From Trichomonas vaginalis G3 (taxonomy: Eukaryota; Parabasalia; Trichomonadida; Trichomonadidae): DNA of 64,000 nucleotides. The stretch is from the NCBI RefSeq assembly GCF_026262505.1, contig NC_067206.1:18249319-18313318 (forward strand), in the 5' to 3' direction. The notes under the pieces are model-generated. The model made no database searches. It saw only the letters and a program-made list of their open reading frames with translations, and was not told the origin of the DNA. The position numbers were made by a program, and so were the translations under genes. Shown one piece after another: positions 19,589 to 28,259 of the stretch. Numbering within the stretch: the first letter of the stretch is position 1; each line of letters starts with the position of its first letter.

Positions 19589-20850
19589 GCATTTCTATAC
19601 CATGCGTAAACTGTCATGTAAGGTGGCATGTAGTCTTTACTTTGTCCCGTTGTTTGTGTATATCCTGTAACGCGATGTGTATGGTTTCCATCTCCCTGAG
19701 TGTTACCCCAGAAACAATTTATAGCAAACTGAACGTCGTCTTTAACATCATATCCTTTACCTTTTTTCATTGCTGACCAATCCCAAAATTTATGCTTATG
19801 CCAACCTGCTTGAGATGTACTTAAATCTATGTAGTGACTGTGTGCAGGTAAATTTTCACCTGAAATCGTTTTACTTCCACTTGTTTCCTTTGAAGAGTTT
19901 GCACAATACAAAAACCTGTCGACTATTTGAGTCCAAGTTCCAAAACCCAGAACTGTTTCTGGTCTGGTAGAGTTCATTGACGTATAAATAGAGCCTATAG
20001 GATATAATGTTTGAAGTATTTCTGTCTTTAATGTTTGAAGCTCTGTTTTGTCTGCTTTCTTGTCATATAAATCTTGAGCAGTGAATTTAATATTATGTTC
20101 ATCCTTCATGACATAAACATCTTTACATCTAATGTTTTTCATCGTCGTTATGTCGTCATCCGATGTTAAACCTTGTGGAAAGTTAGGAAGTTTCCAATAT
20201 AATACATCCCCATCAGTTTCTTCAAACGTTCCTTCAATACTTTCTATAGCAACAGTTGTGAAGAAATCATGTGTATGGTTCTTGTCTGCTTTCTTTTCAA
20301 GGCTAACGTTTAAGTCTGTTATTTCAGAAGATGTATGTGTATGTCCAACGGCACTTTTACTGTTTAAGGTTTCTTGTAAGTTTGTAATATTTGCAATGGT
20401 ATGTATATGAGTCTTTTTAGAATATTCGTTTTCAGCTCTTGTCACTTCACTTGACATTTTATTGTCAACATATGTTTTGTCTGCTAGTTCAGGATGAGTA
20501 TGTTCTTTTGTTGCATAAGCATTGTTAGCTCTTTCTTCTTCTTTTGCTATTGCATCGTCTACATATTCTTTGTCAGCTTTGTTGTCAACATCTGCTTTCA
20601 AAAGAAGTTCATTTATAGGTTTCTCGTTTAAAGTTCCTTTTGTTGGATTTATACAGACAGTATTGTTCTTCTTGTCTTGAAACAGAAACTCATCTGTCAT
20701 TGGGTTTAATGTCAGTTTTAAGTTTCCTTCTTTCAATGACTCAGATATCTTAGAATAGTTTGAAAAGTTTGTTGTGTTCTTATTTAGAGCTTGCATAATG
20801 AGTTGTCGGTTGTGTTGTATTTCTCTCATGGAAGCAATATCTTTCGACAT
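19585..20850 (-). CDS. Tail-fibre/collar-like receptor-binding protein (Maverick)
   Basis: A 421-residue protein. Residues 90-200 carry repeated KAD, HTH and THTH phrases (EHTHPELADKTYVD, VGHTHTSSEITDLN, KNHTHDF) like phage fibre shafts. From about 285 it has LYPIGSIYTSMNSTRPE and FGTWTQIVDRFLY, then LPAHSHYIDLS, WHKHKFWDW and DGNHTHRVTGYT, ending PPYMTVYAWYR. This matches the phage tail-collar and short-fibre C-terminal domain, in which paired histidines bind metal. The frame looks whole. Its stop overlaps the integrase relic's end. Confidence 0.7.
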   Translation of the reverse strand: MSKDIASMREIQHNRQLIMQALNKNTTNFSNYSKISESLKEGNLKLTLNPMTDEFLFQDKKNNTVCINPTKGTLNEKPINELLLKADVDNKADKEYVDDAIAKEEERANNAYATKEHTHPELADKTYVDNKMSSEVTRAENEYSKKTHIHTIANITNLQETLNSKSAVGHTHTSSEITDLNVSLEKKADKNHTHDFFTTVAIESIEGTFEETDGDVLYWKLPNFPQGLTSDDDITTMKNIRCKDVYVMKDEHNIKFTAQDLYDKKADKTELQTLKTEILQTLYPIGSIYTSMNSTRPETVLGFGTWTQIVDRFLYCANSSKETSGSKTISGENLPAHSHYIDLSTSQAGWHKHKFWDWSAMKKGKGYDVKDDVQFAINCFWGNTQGDGNHTHRVTGYTQTTGQSKDYMPPYMTVYAWYRNA

Positions 20851-20868
20851 TTTTATTCTAGATAAAAT
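20851..20868. promoter_or_regulatory. 18-bp divergent promoter
   Basis: The fibre gene (minus) and the 282-residue gene (plus) start only 18 bp apart. The spacer is TTTTATTCTAGATAAAAT, itself nearly palindromic, so each gene sees a T-rich leader in its own direction. Both frames look whole. Confidence 0.6.
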
Positions 20869-21717
20869 ATGCTTCCAATAGAAAAAGAAAATTCAAGAGT
20901 TGCTACAACTAAACCATTAGATGAACTTTTTACTAATGTCGGTCAAAAGTTTGAGACAGAGACCGTAAAGCATGAAGGCTATCGTTTTGACTACCCATTA
21001 AGATGGCTAAGAGACCCATCTGTCACAAAAGCTATTGGCTTTCGTAGAATGAAGTTCATTTCAGAAGCCATACATGGTTTCCCATTTACGGTCGGTTTTG
21101 AAGTTCGATACTATAACAAAGAAAAACGTACGTATGAGAAATTTGAACAGGGAAAACTTTTACAAGTTAGTTTGCTTGTAAACTTAGAAACAACTCTTCA
21201 AGCTTTTCAAGAAAAAATAAACGATATCTATATCGAATATGCAAACCAGTATAACATTGACGAAGGAGAGTACCATCTCGATATTATTTATGACAGGAAA
21301 AATGCAACTGTTAAAATCAATAAAATAGAAGACCTTGGAGAAAACGTTTATATTTCTACAAAATATAACAACTTGGCATGGTATAGATTTATGAGGATGT
21401 TAAATCAGCCTGCAGAATATCCAGTACACCCGGACTTTTTTGAAGTCGAAAACCCTAATGGAACATATGAAAATATTTTCGACCAAGATGCTATTATTGT
21501 TCATGCTTCATTTTCTGGCGCCCAAAACTCTTTCTTATGCTTGGCAAATGACTTTTACGAAAAACCTACAAAGTTATACGAACCACCAAGTGGAAGTATT
21601 TCAGACTTTCAAGTATGGTTTACTACAGATGGAAGAAAAAGAATAATTCCATTATACCATGCGTTTTACTTAGAACTTAGTTTCATATACAACTACTATC
21701 GAACGGTAAAAATATAA
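20869..21717 (+). CDS. 282-residue Maverick protein, unrecognised
   Basis: Starts MLPIEKENSRVATTKPLDELF. Conserved blocks shared with its broken paralog at 15,656-16,470 include RFDYPLRWLRDPS, HASFSGAQNSFLCLANDFYE and DFQVWFTTDGRKRIIPLYH. The composition is beta-rich and soluble, with no signal peptide or membrane span. It diverges from the fibre gene, so a structural or fibre-associated role is plausible but unproven. The frame looks whole. Its 3' end is repeated at 3,063-3,221. Confidence 0.55.
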   Translation: MLPIEKENSRVATTKPLDELFTNVGQKFETETVKHEGYRFDYPLRWLRDPSVTKAIGFRRMKFISEAIHGFPFTVGFEVRYYNKEKRTYEKFEQGKLLQVSLLVNLETTLQAFQEKINDIYIEYANQYNIDEGEYHLDIIYDRKNATVKINKIEDLGENVYISTKYNNLAWYRFMRMLNQPAEYPVHPDFFEVENPNGTYENIFDQDAIIVHASFSGAQNSFLCLANDFYEKPTKLYEPPSGSISDFQVWFTTDGRKRIIPLYHAFYLELSFIYNYYRTVKI

Positions 21718-21721
21718 TTTT

Positions 21722-21964
21722 TTAATACGGTTGAGGTGTTGGATTTGGTTGCCAACTTGACTGTGGTGCAGGTTCAGGCTGTTGTATAACAGGAGCTTGC
21801 TCTTCTGGTTCAGGGTCTTTAGGTATAATACCAACAAACTGACCTACTCTTTTACCAATATTTTTGACTCCGTTCCAAATTCCTTTTCCGACAGATTTTA
21901 TTCCATTCCATATACCTCTTCCAACATTTCGAAAGAAGTTTCCTATCTTACTGAAGAAACCCAT
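21722..21964 (-). CDS. 80-residue pVI-like amphipathic protein (Maverick)
   Basis: Residues 1-45 (MGFFSKIGNFFRNVGRGIW, then two near-repeats GKGIWNG and KNIGKRVGQF) form a basic amphipathic helix. Residues 50-80 are Pro/Gln-rich. Adenovirus pVI and the small Polinton proteins with such helices sit inside the capsid and disrupt membranes on entry. Assignment is by pattern only. The frame looks whole. Confidence 0.5.
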   Translation of the reverse strand: MGFFSKIGNFFRNVGRGIWNGIKSVGKGIWNGVKNIGKRVGQFVGIIPKDPEPEEQAPVIQQPEPAPQSSWQPNPTPQPY

Positions 21965-21982
21965 TTTACTATATGTAAAAAT

Positions 21983-22345
21983 CTAATGTCCGCCTAGTCT
22001 CTTACGTTTCCTGTTGAGTTCCATAGCATTCTTTAACTGGAGCTCATACATTCTGTTTCTCCTCTGGTAGAAAACATATTCTGGGTCAACTCCTGTGTTC
22101 GCGTCATCTGCATAAAGTTGTTTATATCCCACTTCAGGGTTTGTATAAAACTCTTTCCATCTCATATTTGCATACCATGGTGGCAAACCTAACGCAGCGT
22201 CATTTGACATGGCAGTTTGCATTTGTACATCTGTTGGCACTTGACCATAGTTTGCCATTGCAGTTTGTATTCTAACTTCATTTGGAATATTCTCTGGGTT
22301 TGGTTGTCCAGGTTGCTGTGCATTCGCTAAGTTCTGTGCGTCCAT
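21983..22345 (-). CDS. 120-residue Gln/Asn-rich Maverick protein
   Basis: Twin of 2,439-2,801. The tail ends NRKRKRLGGH. The spacing to the pVI-like gene is 18 bp. The leader TTTTTATCTAATATTAAATG is conserved in both copies. No family was recognised. The frame looks whole. Confidence 0.6.
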   Translation of the reverse strand: MDAQNLANAQQPGQPNPENIPNEVRIQTAMANYGQVPTDVQMQTAMSNDAALGLPPWYANMRWKEFYTNPEVGYKQLYADDANTGVDPEYVFYQRRNRMYELQLKNAMELNRKRKRLGGH

Positions 22346-22368
22346 TTAATATTAGATAAAAATATCTC

Positions 22369-22500
22369 TTACGAGTACATATACTGAACATTTGCAGGCA
22401 TTGGTTCATCTTCATATTCTCTGTACTTTTCTGCCACGTCAAATAAATAAATGACACAATGGAAAAAACCTAAAACAAGTAGTCCTATTTCAAACCACAT
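22369..22500 (-). CDS. 43-residue single-pass membrane protein (Maverick)
   Basis: Twin of the small gene at 2,284-2,415, again overlapping the end of the methyltransferase gene by 16 bases. One hydrophobic span (IGLLVLGFFHCVIYLF) and a charged tail. Kept in both copies although the surrounding region was rearranged, which supports a real product. Confidence 0.55.
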   Translation of the reverse strand: MWFEIGLLVLGFFHCVIYLFDVAEKYREYEDEPMPANVQYMYS

Positions 22501-23303
22501 TTACTTACTAATAAAATTTCTTTGTTATGACACTTTCTCCAGTTTATAGGACCTCTCTCATATTCTATCTTGTCATATATAAACTCATAGTCATGTATGT
22601 CCTCTAACCATCTCATAACGGTTTCCAAACCACTTTTATCGGATGTAAAGTAAAAGCATGGATGGTTATGTATAACGTCTAAAGTTTCTAAAGAGTCTCT
22701 CAAAGTCCAGTCTACTTGGTATTGAAAATCCCATGTGTTATAGAACGGCGGGTCCACTATAAAGAAAACATTTTCCTTGTCTTTATATTTTTCATACAAC
22801 TCTGTCCAATGACATCTCACAAACTCTATACCCTCAATATATTTTTCTATGTCCTCTTTGAAAACATTTGTATAGTTAAGATATAAAACTTTTGACATAA
22901 GTGTTTCAATGTCATGAACTCTTATAGAACCACTATATAATAGTCTAGCAGATATACTATCCCAGTCTATATATTCTGCTTTTTTCAAAACCTCTCTCAC
23001 AATATTTTTCTTATCTAATGGTATACGTTCCATCTTACCTATAGGTATCTTTTCTTTTAACTCTTTCAATATATTGTTTGTGTCTGGAATATGTTTGAGA
23101 CGGTCCATATAGTTGTCGAAGTCATTGCATATAATCTTTGAGTCTGGGAATATTATATGACATAAATGGGATATATAGAAACTTCCACCGAACAAATCTA
23201 CAAATGTTAGACCATTCGGTAGTTTCTTAAGTTCTCTCAATATAATATCTTTACATCTACTCTTATTTCCAAAGAACGGTAACGGTGGTTTTGTAAAATT
23301 CAT
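22485..23303 (-). CDS. D12-class N6-adenine DNA methyltransferase (Maverick)
   Basis: A 272-residue protein with PPLPFFGNKSRCKD at 6-19 (the D12 opening motif, usually F-GGK), FVDLFGGSFYIS near 36 (AdoMet binding), IICNDFDNYMDRL near 60 and the catalytic VDPPFYNT near 185 (DPPF in place of the usual DPPY). It would transfer a methyl group to N6 of adenine. T. vaginalis DNA is known to carry 6mA, and element-borne adenine methyltransferases are known there. The frame looks whole. Confidence 0.75.
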   Translation of the reverse strand: MNFTKPPLPFFGNKSRCKDIILRELKKLPNGLTFVDLFGGSFYISHLCHIIFPDSKIICNDFDNYMDRLKHIPDTNNILKELKEKIPIGKMERIPLDKKNIVREVLKKAEYIDWDSISARLLYSGSIRVHDIETLMSKVLYLNYTNVFKEDIEKYIEGIEFVRCHWTELYEKYKDKENVFFIVDPPFYNTWDFQYQVDWTLRDSLETLDVIHNHPCFYFTSDKSGLETVMRWLEDIHDYEFIYDKIEYERGPINWRKCHNKEILLVSKCGLK

Positions 23304-23319
23304 TTATATATAATAATAA

Positions 23320-23970
23320 AAATGTTTTTACCTGAAAAGTGACAGAAAAGTGACAAAACATGTACGATGAAGAAGTCTTGACAAAACATGTACGATGAAG
23401 AAGTCTTGACAAAACATGTACGATGAAGAAGTCTTGACAAAGCATATACGAAGAAGTCATGAAAATTCAAGAGGTTAGAAAAGAGGTTAGAAAAGAGGTT
23501 AGATCTAACCTTCTACCCTAAACATTATTTTTTGGTCCTTTACACTCATTACGAAGAAGTCTTGACAAAACATGTACGATGAAGAAGTCTTGACAAAGCA
23601 TATACGATGAAGAAGTCTTGACAAAGCATATACGATGAAATCATGAAAATTCAAGAGGTTAGAAAAGAGGTTAGAAAAGAGGTTAGATCTAACCTTCTAC
23701 CCTAAACATTATTTTTTGGTCCTTTACACTCATTACGAAGAAGTCTTGACAAAACATGTACGATGAAGAAGTCTTGACAAAACATGTACGATGAAGAAGT
23801 CTTGACAAAACATGTACGATGAAGAAGTCTTGACAAAGCATATACGAAGAAGTCATGAAAATTCAAGAGGTTAGAAAAGAGGTTAGAAAAGAGGTTAGAT
23901 CTAACCTTCTACCCTAAACATTATTTTTTGGTCCTTTACACTCATTACGAAGAAGTCTTGACAAAACATG
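23320..23970. repeat. Right-hand cluster of palindromic cassettes and 28-bp repeats
   Basis: Three AGGTTAGATCTAACCT cassettes (about 23,468, 23,655 and 23,866) alternate with tandem units of the type ACATGTACGATGAAGAAG plus TCTTGACAAA. The cluster begins with AAAAGTGACAGAAAAGTGAC. It parallels 14,101-14,545 and appears to close the virus-like element on the right. Confidence 0.8.
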
Positions 23971-24067
23971 AAAACATATATAATTTGTGAAAAGCGACAG
24001 AAAAAGTGTCAACGGCTGGTCGGCTGGGGTTCGGTCCTCCTCTTGGGTCTTGTGCAAAATTTCTTAT

Positions 24068-24166
24068 GGGCTAGAGGGCGCAACGCGCCTGGAAGCCCTT
24101 CGAATATAAACATCATTTATACTAATCATCTTCAGGGCTAGAAGGCACGAAGTGCCTGGAAGCCCC
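24068..24166. other. Two GAA/AAC-capped hairpins of one family
   Basis: 24,068-24,098 and 24,135-24,166 share the frame GGGCTAGA, stem, loop, stem, GGAAGCCC. The inner stems differ (GGGCGC/GCGCCT against AGGCAC/GTGCCT) yet both pair. A third member is at 46,868-46,898. A run of 22 T follows at about 24,172. Confidence 0.6.
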
Positions 24167-24194
24167 ACTACCTTTTTTTTTTTTTTTTTTTTTT

Positions 24195-24445
24195 ATAGAA
24201 TTATGAAATATTAGAAAAATAAAAATTAACCATAGAGATGAATTAAAAAAAATCACATCAAAAAGTATTCAAAAATTCAATGAGATCTGTCAATTTTATT
24301 CCGTGTTCATATTGATGAATATTTCGAATTGAACTTTTATATTAACACAGTGGTATATTCTCTTAGAGAGGTATTGCTTGACGTTTTAATTTTTTTTCGG
24401 AGCACCCCCTTAAGATAAAGGATAAAAAAAATAAAAAACAAAAAA
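24195..24445. other. AT-rich spacer
   Basis: No gene, repeat or hairpin was seen apart from simple A/T runs and a short GGAGCACCCCCTTAAG phrase near 24,400. Confidence 0.6.
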
Positions 24446-25127
24446 ATTGCAGGGTAAAAGGTACACATTCATACTATGTACCTCTTACCCTGCAATTCTT
24501 TCTAGAAAATTCCAAAACTTTGGGTTAATGTCTTGCAATTAACCCAAAGTTTTGGAACTTTAAAGTGGATATGGAAGGCTTTGGGGTACATATTAATATA
24601 ATATACCCCAAAGCTTTCCATATCCACTACAAATGGGAGAAACTTTGCCCGGATGTTAACCTATTCGGACAAAGTTTCTCCCATTTTAAGAAGGAATTGC
24701 AGGGTAAGAGGTGCATAGTATGAATATGTACCTCTTACCCTTCAATTTCTTCTAGAAAATTTCAAAACTTTGAGTTAATTGCAAGACATTTATAAGAAAC
24801 TAAAGGCTATCAACATGGAATTGTTCCTTATGAGGTATATATTCATTATGTGTACTTCATAAGGAGCAAGTCCCACTAGAAAGCTGGGAAACTTTCCTCG
24901 AATAACTTATCATTTGAAGAAAGTTTCCCAGCTTTCTACAAGAAACCAAAGGCTGTGAAGCACAAATACATTATCAGTGCCTCACAACCTTTGGTTTCTT
25001 ACCAAAAACGAGAAAACTTGCTCGACATTCTTTCGCATTTCGAGCAAGTTTTCTCGTTTTTGGCAGGGACTTGTTCCTTATGAGGTATATAGTAAGAATA
25101 TATACCTCATAAGGGGCAAGTCCCACT
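24446..25127. repeat. Tandem hairpin array A (two alternating hairpin classes)
   Basis: About ten hairpins of 45-65 nt follow each other with almost no gaps: near 24,446-24,497, 24,510-24,560, 24,565-24,628, 24,634-24,685, 24,695-24,753, 24,815-24,872, 24,878-24,936, 24,938-25,000, 25,003-25,066 and 25,069-25,127. Those with GAGGTAC or GGGGTAC beside the loop (class alpha) alternate with those with AAACTTTG or AAACTTGC in the stem (class beta). One beta position is only half present (about 24,756-24,790). The first four match 38,730-38,970 in reverse order. Confidence 0.85.
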
Positions 25128-25495
25128 CGATTTGATTTAGTCTGTATAAGAATAAAATATATAAGGAAAATGTTGAAATGGTATTCGAAAAGTAATGTTG
25201 GCAAATTGCGAATGATGGAGAGTTGAGGATTTAGTATATACGATATAACTAATGCTTGCATTTGAATTCAAATAACAAAACTATTCTATATATTCGAATT
25301 CATGAAATTGCAAGCCAAAAATAATATCTCTATGAGTAAGGTAATTTATGGTTATGCTTTTAATGGTAAATTATTTTTGATATTGATATTTATTCTAAAA
25401 TGAAAGCAAGAGTCTAATTTTAGTGCATTAGTTAAATATATGTCATTTGGAGATGATCATCTTTTGATTTATTCTATAAAATTTTTTGATGTTAG
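25128..25495. other. Upstream region of the exportin-like gene
   Basis: AT-rich. A TCATTT match to the trichomonad initiator lies at 25,443-25,448, about 50 bases before the start codon, further than usual. Confidence 0.35.
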
Positions 25496-27940
25496 ATGAA
25501 TTATTCGAAATATGATGAAGCAGTTAGAATTTTATTCAGTACCAACCAAAATGATGCTTCTCAATTGCAAGAAGCTAACGATTATTTGCGTGAAAATGAA
25601 TATTCTCCACAATCCTTTCAATGGACAATAGATAAACTTCAAACTACAACTGAAAAAACGATAGTTAAGCATGCAGAAATCCTACTAACCCACTGGTGTG
25701 CAAATGCGTGGGAACAAATTCCAGCAGATTTAATTGACCAACTGAGACAAGCATTATTTCTTTCGAAATTCATGTCAAACAACGATATAGATCAATCTTT
25801 ACTTAATATTATAGGTACAAGCCAAGTTTCATTCGTTTTAAAAATGTATCCGCAATATTGGCCATCATTTTGGTCAGATTTCCTAGAAGTTGCCGATGGA
25901 ATGGTATACACATTCCTCTTAGCACTAAAAGATTACACAAAAGCATTAAATTTACGAGATCAATTACAATATCGTGATTTCAAGAATGCGATGCGTCAGG
26001 ATGGATCAGATAAGCTACTTGCAGACTATATAATATCAAGACTACCATCTTATGACAAGAAATGCTTTGAAATCTACATTTATTTAATTTCTTGGATAAA
26101 TTTCAATTTTATCTGGACAACAGATACTCTTGAAGTTCTCAACAACACTCTATCAAGTCCAGATACTATTACATACGGAATTCGCTGTTTATCAGCATTA
26201 ATTGAAAGAGGAATGCCAGATGAAGAAAAAACAAGTTTAATTCAAAGTTTACAGATCCCAGAAAGAATTTCTGCAATAATAGAAACAGATAACGAAGAAA
26301 TTATTACAGAAATTGCTTCTTTATTAAGATCAATTTCAAAATCAACGAAACATCCTGAAATTATTCAAGAATTTGTTGGTTTCGCATTGACAATATTTGA
26401 AATGAATACCTATGACTCTTCTTTGAAGATTTTGGACTTTTTTGAAAAATATTTGAAAATAAATTCAGAAAATTCAGTTCTAATCTTTGAATTATGTTAT
26501 GCAAAGCTGGCCTTATATTTCGAGAACGACTCGGTTATTGATGATATCCTTCCAATCAAGATTTCGGAGATAATTTCAAAAATTAAAAAATTATCTCCAG
26601 AAATAAATGAAAATTTCGTCAAAAAGATATCATCATCGGATACATTGCAGGATACATGTGCATGTCTACTCATTTGTTCCACTGTTTACAAAGATAATTC
26701 GTGTAATGAAATTTCAATTTCGGCAATTTTGACATTTAGTGAAGTTTTAGACTTTTCTGTTCCATTTGAGTATGACCAACAGCTTTCTGCTGTTATCCTT
26801 TATTCATCATTCCTTTCTTATTGCGCAAATTTGTTTGAAGGAAAAACAATTTTTGAATTCTTTGAGAAATTAGTTTATTTTTCTGAATGTGATGTTTCAT
26901 CTGCATTAATTAATCTCTCCAAGAACAAAAACATCCACGAATTCATTACAAATGACTTCGTTGTCACTTTGGCTTCAACAAGAAACGAATCTTTACTCAA
27001 ATGCGCAGCAATTTTCATTGAATACCTCAAAGATGGTCAAGATGAGGTACTAGGAACAATTATTGGCCTTCTTCAGGGATTTTTGATGGAAGATAACGAA
27101 AATTTATTTGATAATGCGAAAAAAGTTCTTCTTTTCATAAAATCCGTGAATAGTGAAAGCATTGAAGGATATTCTGATTATGTCTATCCACTTTTGACTG
27201 AATATCAACAATGTTTTTCACAAGATGATATTATTTTCGCAGAATACATTGAAACTTTGTCCATTGCAATAGGAAATGACTCATTAAAGATTCTGTTATC
27301 ACTAATTAGCTCAATTAATGGAGTTTATTCATTAATTAGTATTTGTAATTCTTTGAAACGTTGTTTTACAAAAGATAATAGTGAATGGGTTACTTCAGTC
27401 TTTGAAACAATAATGGATGGTGTTATTGAAGAATTTAATGAAGAAATAGATTGGAATTGCGAAAATGAAGAAAAAACTATTTCAATTAATCTTCTTATAT
27501 CATTTATCTCATTTTGTTCAACTGTTTTCGAAAGAATCGGATATAATGAGAGATTATTCGTCTTCATTTCGAATACATTTGTTGATCGATGCGATCAACC
27601 ACTAATTTTATCATGTTTATGTGATTTCTGTGCAGTTGTTGCTAATAATGATCCAAAACTTGCTTCAGGATTCATGATTCCGAGTATCTCTTTTCTATTG
27701 TATTCCGGATTCGATCCTGTCCTTAATTTGTGGAAGAATGTTGTAAGATCTGCTGCAGAATTTCATAGGATTCTAGTTACGAGCGAAGAAAGTTCGATAA
27801 TTGTAAATTCTTTCCAAGAGTTAGGATTTGACGAAAATTACGCAACAAACTACATTGAAATATTCAAACTCCCACGACAAATGCATGGGAAACAAGCAAT
27901 TAAGCTTTTTTCTGATATGAAGCACTTAATTAACTCATAG
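25496..27940 (+). CDS. Probable exportin-T-like nuclear export receptor
   Basis: An 814-residue all-helical protein of importin-beta/exportin type. The N-terminal quarter resembles exportin-T: NDYLRENEYSPQSFQWTIDKL (about 28-48), then YPQYWPSFWSDFLE near 120, then KNAMRQDGSDKLLADYII and a following SWINFNFIW block, which match the exportin-T order (DAMR, VE..Y, SWI). Exportin-T carries mature tRNAs out of the nucleus with Ran-GTP. The rest is HEAT-like helices with low similarity. Length is somewhat below the animal form (about 960). No introns. It is the only clear host gene in the repeat zone. Another exportin family member is the main alternative. Confidence 0.65.
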   Translation: MNYSKYDEAVRILFSTNQNDASQLQEANDYLRENEYSPQSFQWTIDKLQTTTEKTIVKHAEILLTHWCANAWEQIPADLIDQLRQALFLSKFMSNNDIDQSLLNIIGTSQVSFVLKMYPQYWPSFWSDFLEVADGMVYTFLLALKDYTKALNLRDQLQYRDFKNAMRQDGSDKLLADYIISRLPSYDKKCFEIYIYLISWINFNFIWTTDTLEVLNNTLSSPDTITYGIRCLSALIERGMPDEEKTSLIQSLQIPERISAIIETDNEEIITEIASLLRSISKSTKHPEIIQEFVGFALTIFEMNTYDSSLKILDFFEKYLKINSENSVLIFELCYAKLALYFENDSVIDDILPIKISEIISKIKKLSPEINENFVKKISSSDTLQDTCACLLICSTVYKDNSCNEISISAILTFSEVLDFSVPFEYDQQLSAVILYSSFLSYCANLFEGKTIFEFFEKLVYFSECDVSSALINLSKNKNIHEFITNDFVVTLASTRNESLLKCAAIFIEYLKDGQDEVLGTIIGLLQGFLMEDNENLFDNAKKVLLFIKSVNSESIEGYSDYVYPLLTEYQQCFSQDDIIFAEYIETLSIAIGNDSLKILLSLISSINGVYSLISICNSLKRCFTKDNSEWVTSVFETIMDGVIEEFNEEIDWNCENEEKTISINLLISFISFCSTVFERIGYNERLFVFISNTFVDRCDQPLILSCLCDFCAVVANNDPKLASGFMIPSISFLLYSGFDPVLNLWKNVVRSAAEFHRILVTSEESSIIVNSFQELGFDENYATNYIEIFKLPRQMHGKQAIKLFSDMKHLINS

Positions 27941-28259
27941 AAATGTTAATTTATATATTAGATTTGTTTATTTAAATACATTCATATAATATTTCAACAT
28001 TTTTTCCCTCCCTTATATTTTATTCCTATTCAATTTTTTATCGTCTGATTTCGCAAAAAAATGTTAAGTGTCAAAGATATTCAAGTCTATCTGAAACTTC
28101 CATTAGAATTATAGTGGCCGGTTCTGGTGGGAAAGTGCTGGGAAACGTCCCGTGAAGTAAAAAATCTGGTTTTTATCGTAATAAAAAAATTTTTCATTTT
28201 TTGATTTAAAAAAAAATAGAGAGGATAACTTTCTTTCCCAGACGATTTGATAATGAATT
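27941..28259. other. Intergenic
   Basis: AT-rich. A short GC-richer phrase GTGGCCGGTTCTGGTGGGAA lies near 28,113. No gene was seen. Confidence 0.5.

Larger units (their letters stand above)
1..24000. mobile_element. Maverick/Polinton-type virus-like element, partial and rearranged (fossil)
   Basis: The gene set is Polinton-like: an rve integrase relic, an A32/HerA-type packaging ATPase, an SF3 helicase, KilA-N proteins, homing-type nuclease domains, a fibre-like protein and small amphipathic proteins. Genes lie on both strands with very short spacers and T-rich leaders unlike host genes. No DNA polymerase B or major capsid gene is visible, so this is not a complete element or it continues to the left. 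Positions 5,534-23,970 look fairly young, with several genes whole. Positions 1-5,533 are a scrambled copy with many breaks. The right limit near 24,000 is set by the end of the element-specific repeats. Terminal repeats were not identified. Confidence 0.8.

Noticed and set aside
23330-23970. CRISPR-like array
   Set aside because: The short repeats are direct tandem copies without unique spacers, and the DNA is eukaryotic.
24030-24045. tRNA gene (GGTTCGGTCC resembles a B box)
   Set aside because: No A box, no cloverleaf arms and no acceptor stem could be found around it.
24172-24194. Poly-T run as the poly(A) tail of a retrotransposed copy
   Set aside because: No adjoining retrocopy, no target duplication and no LINE or SINE body were seen.
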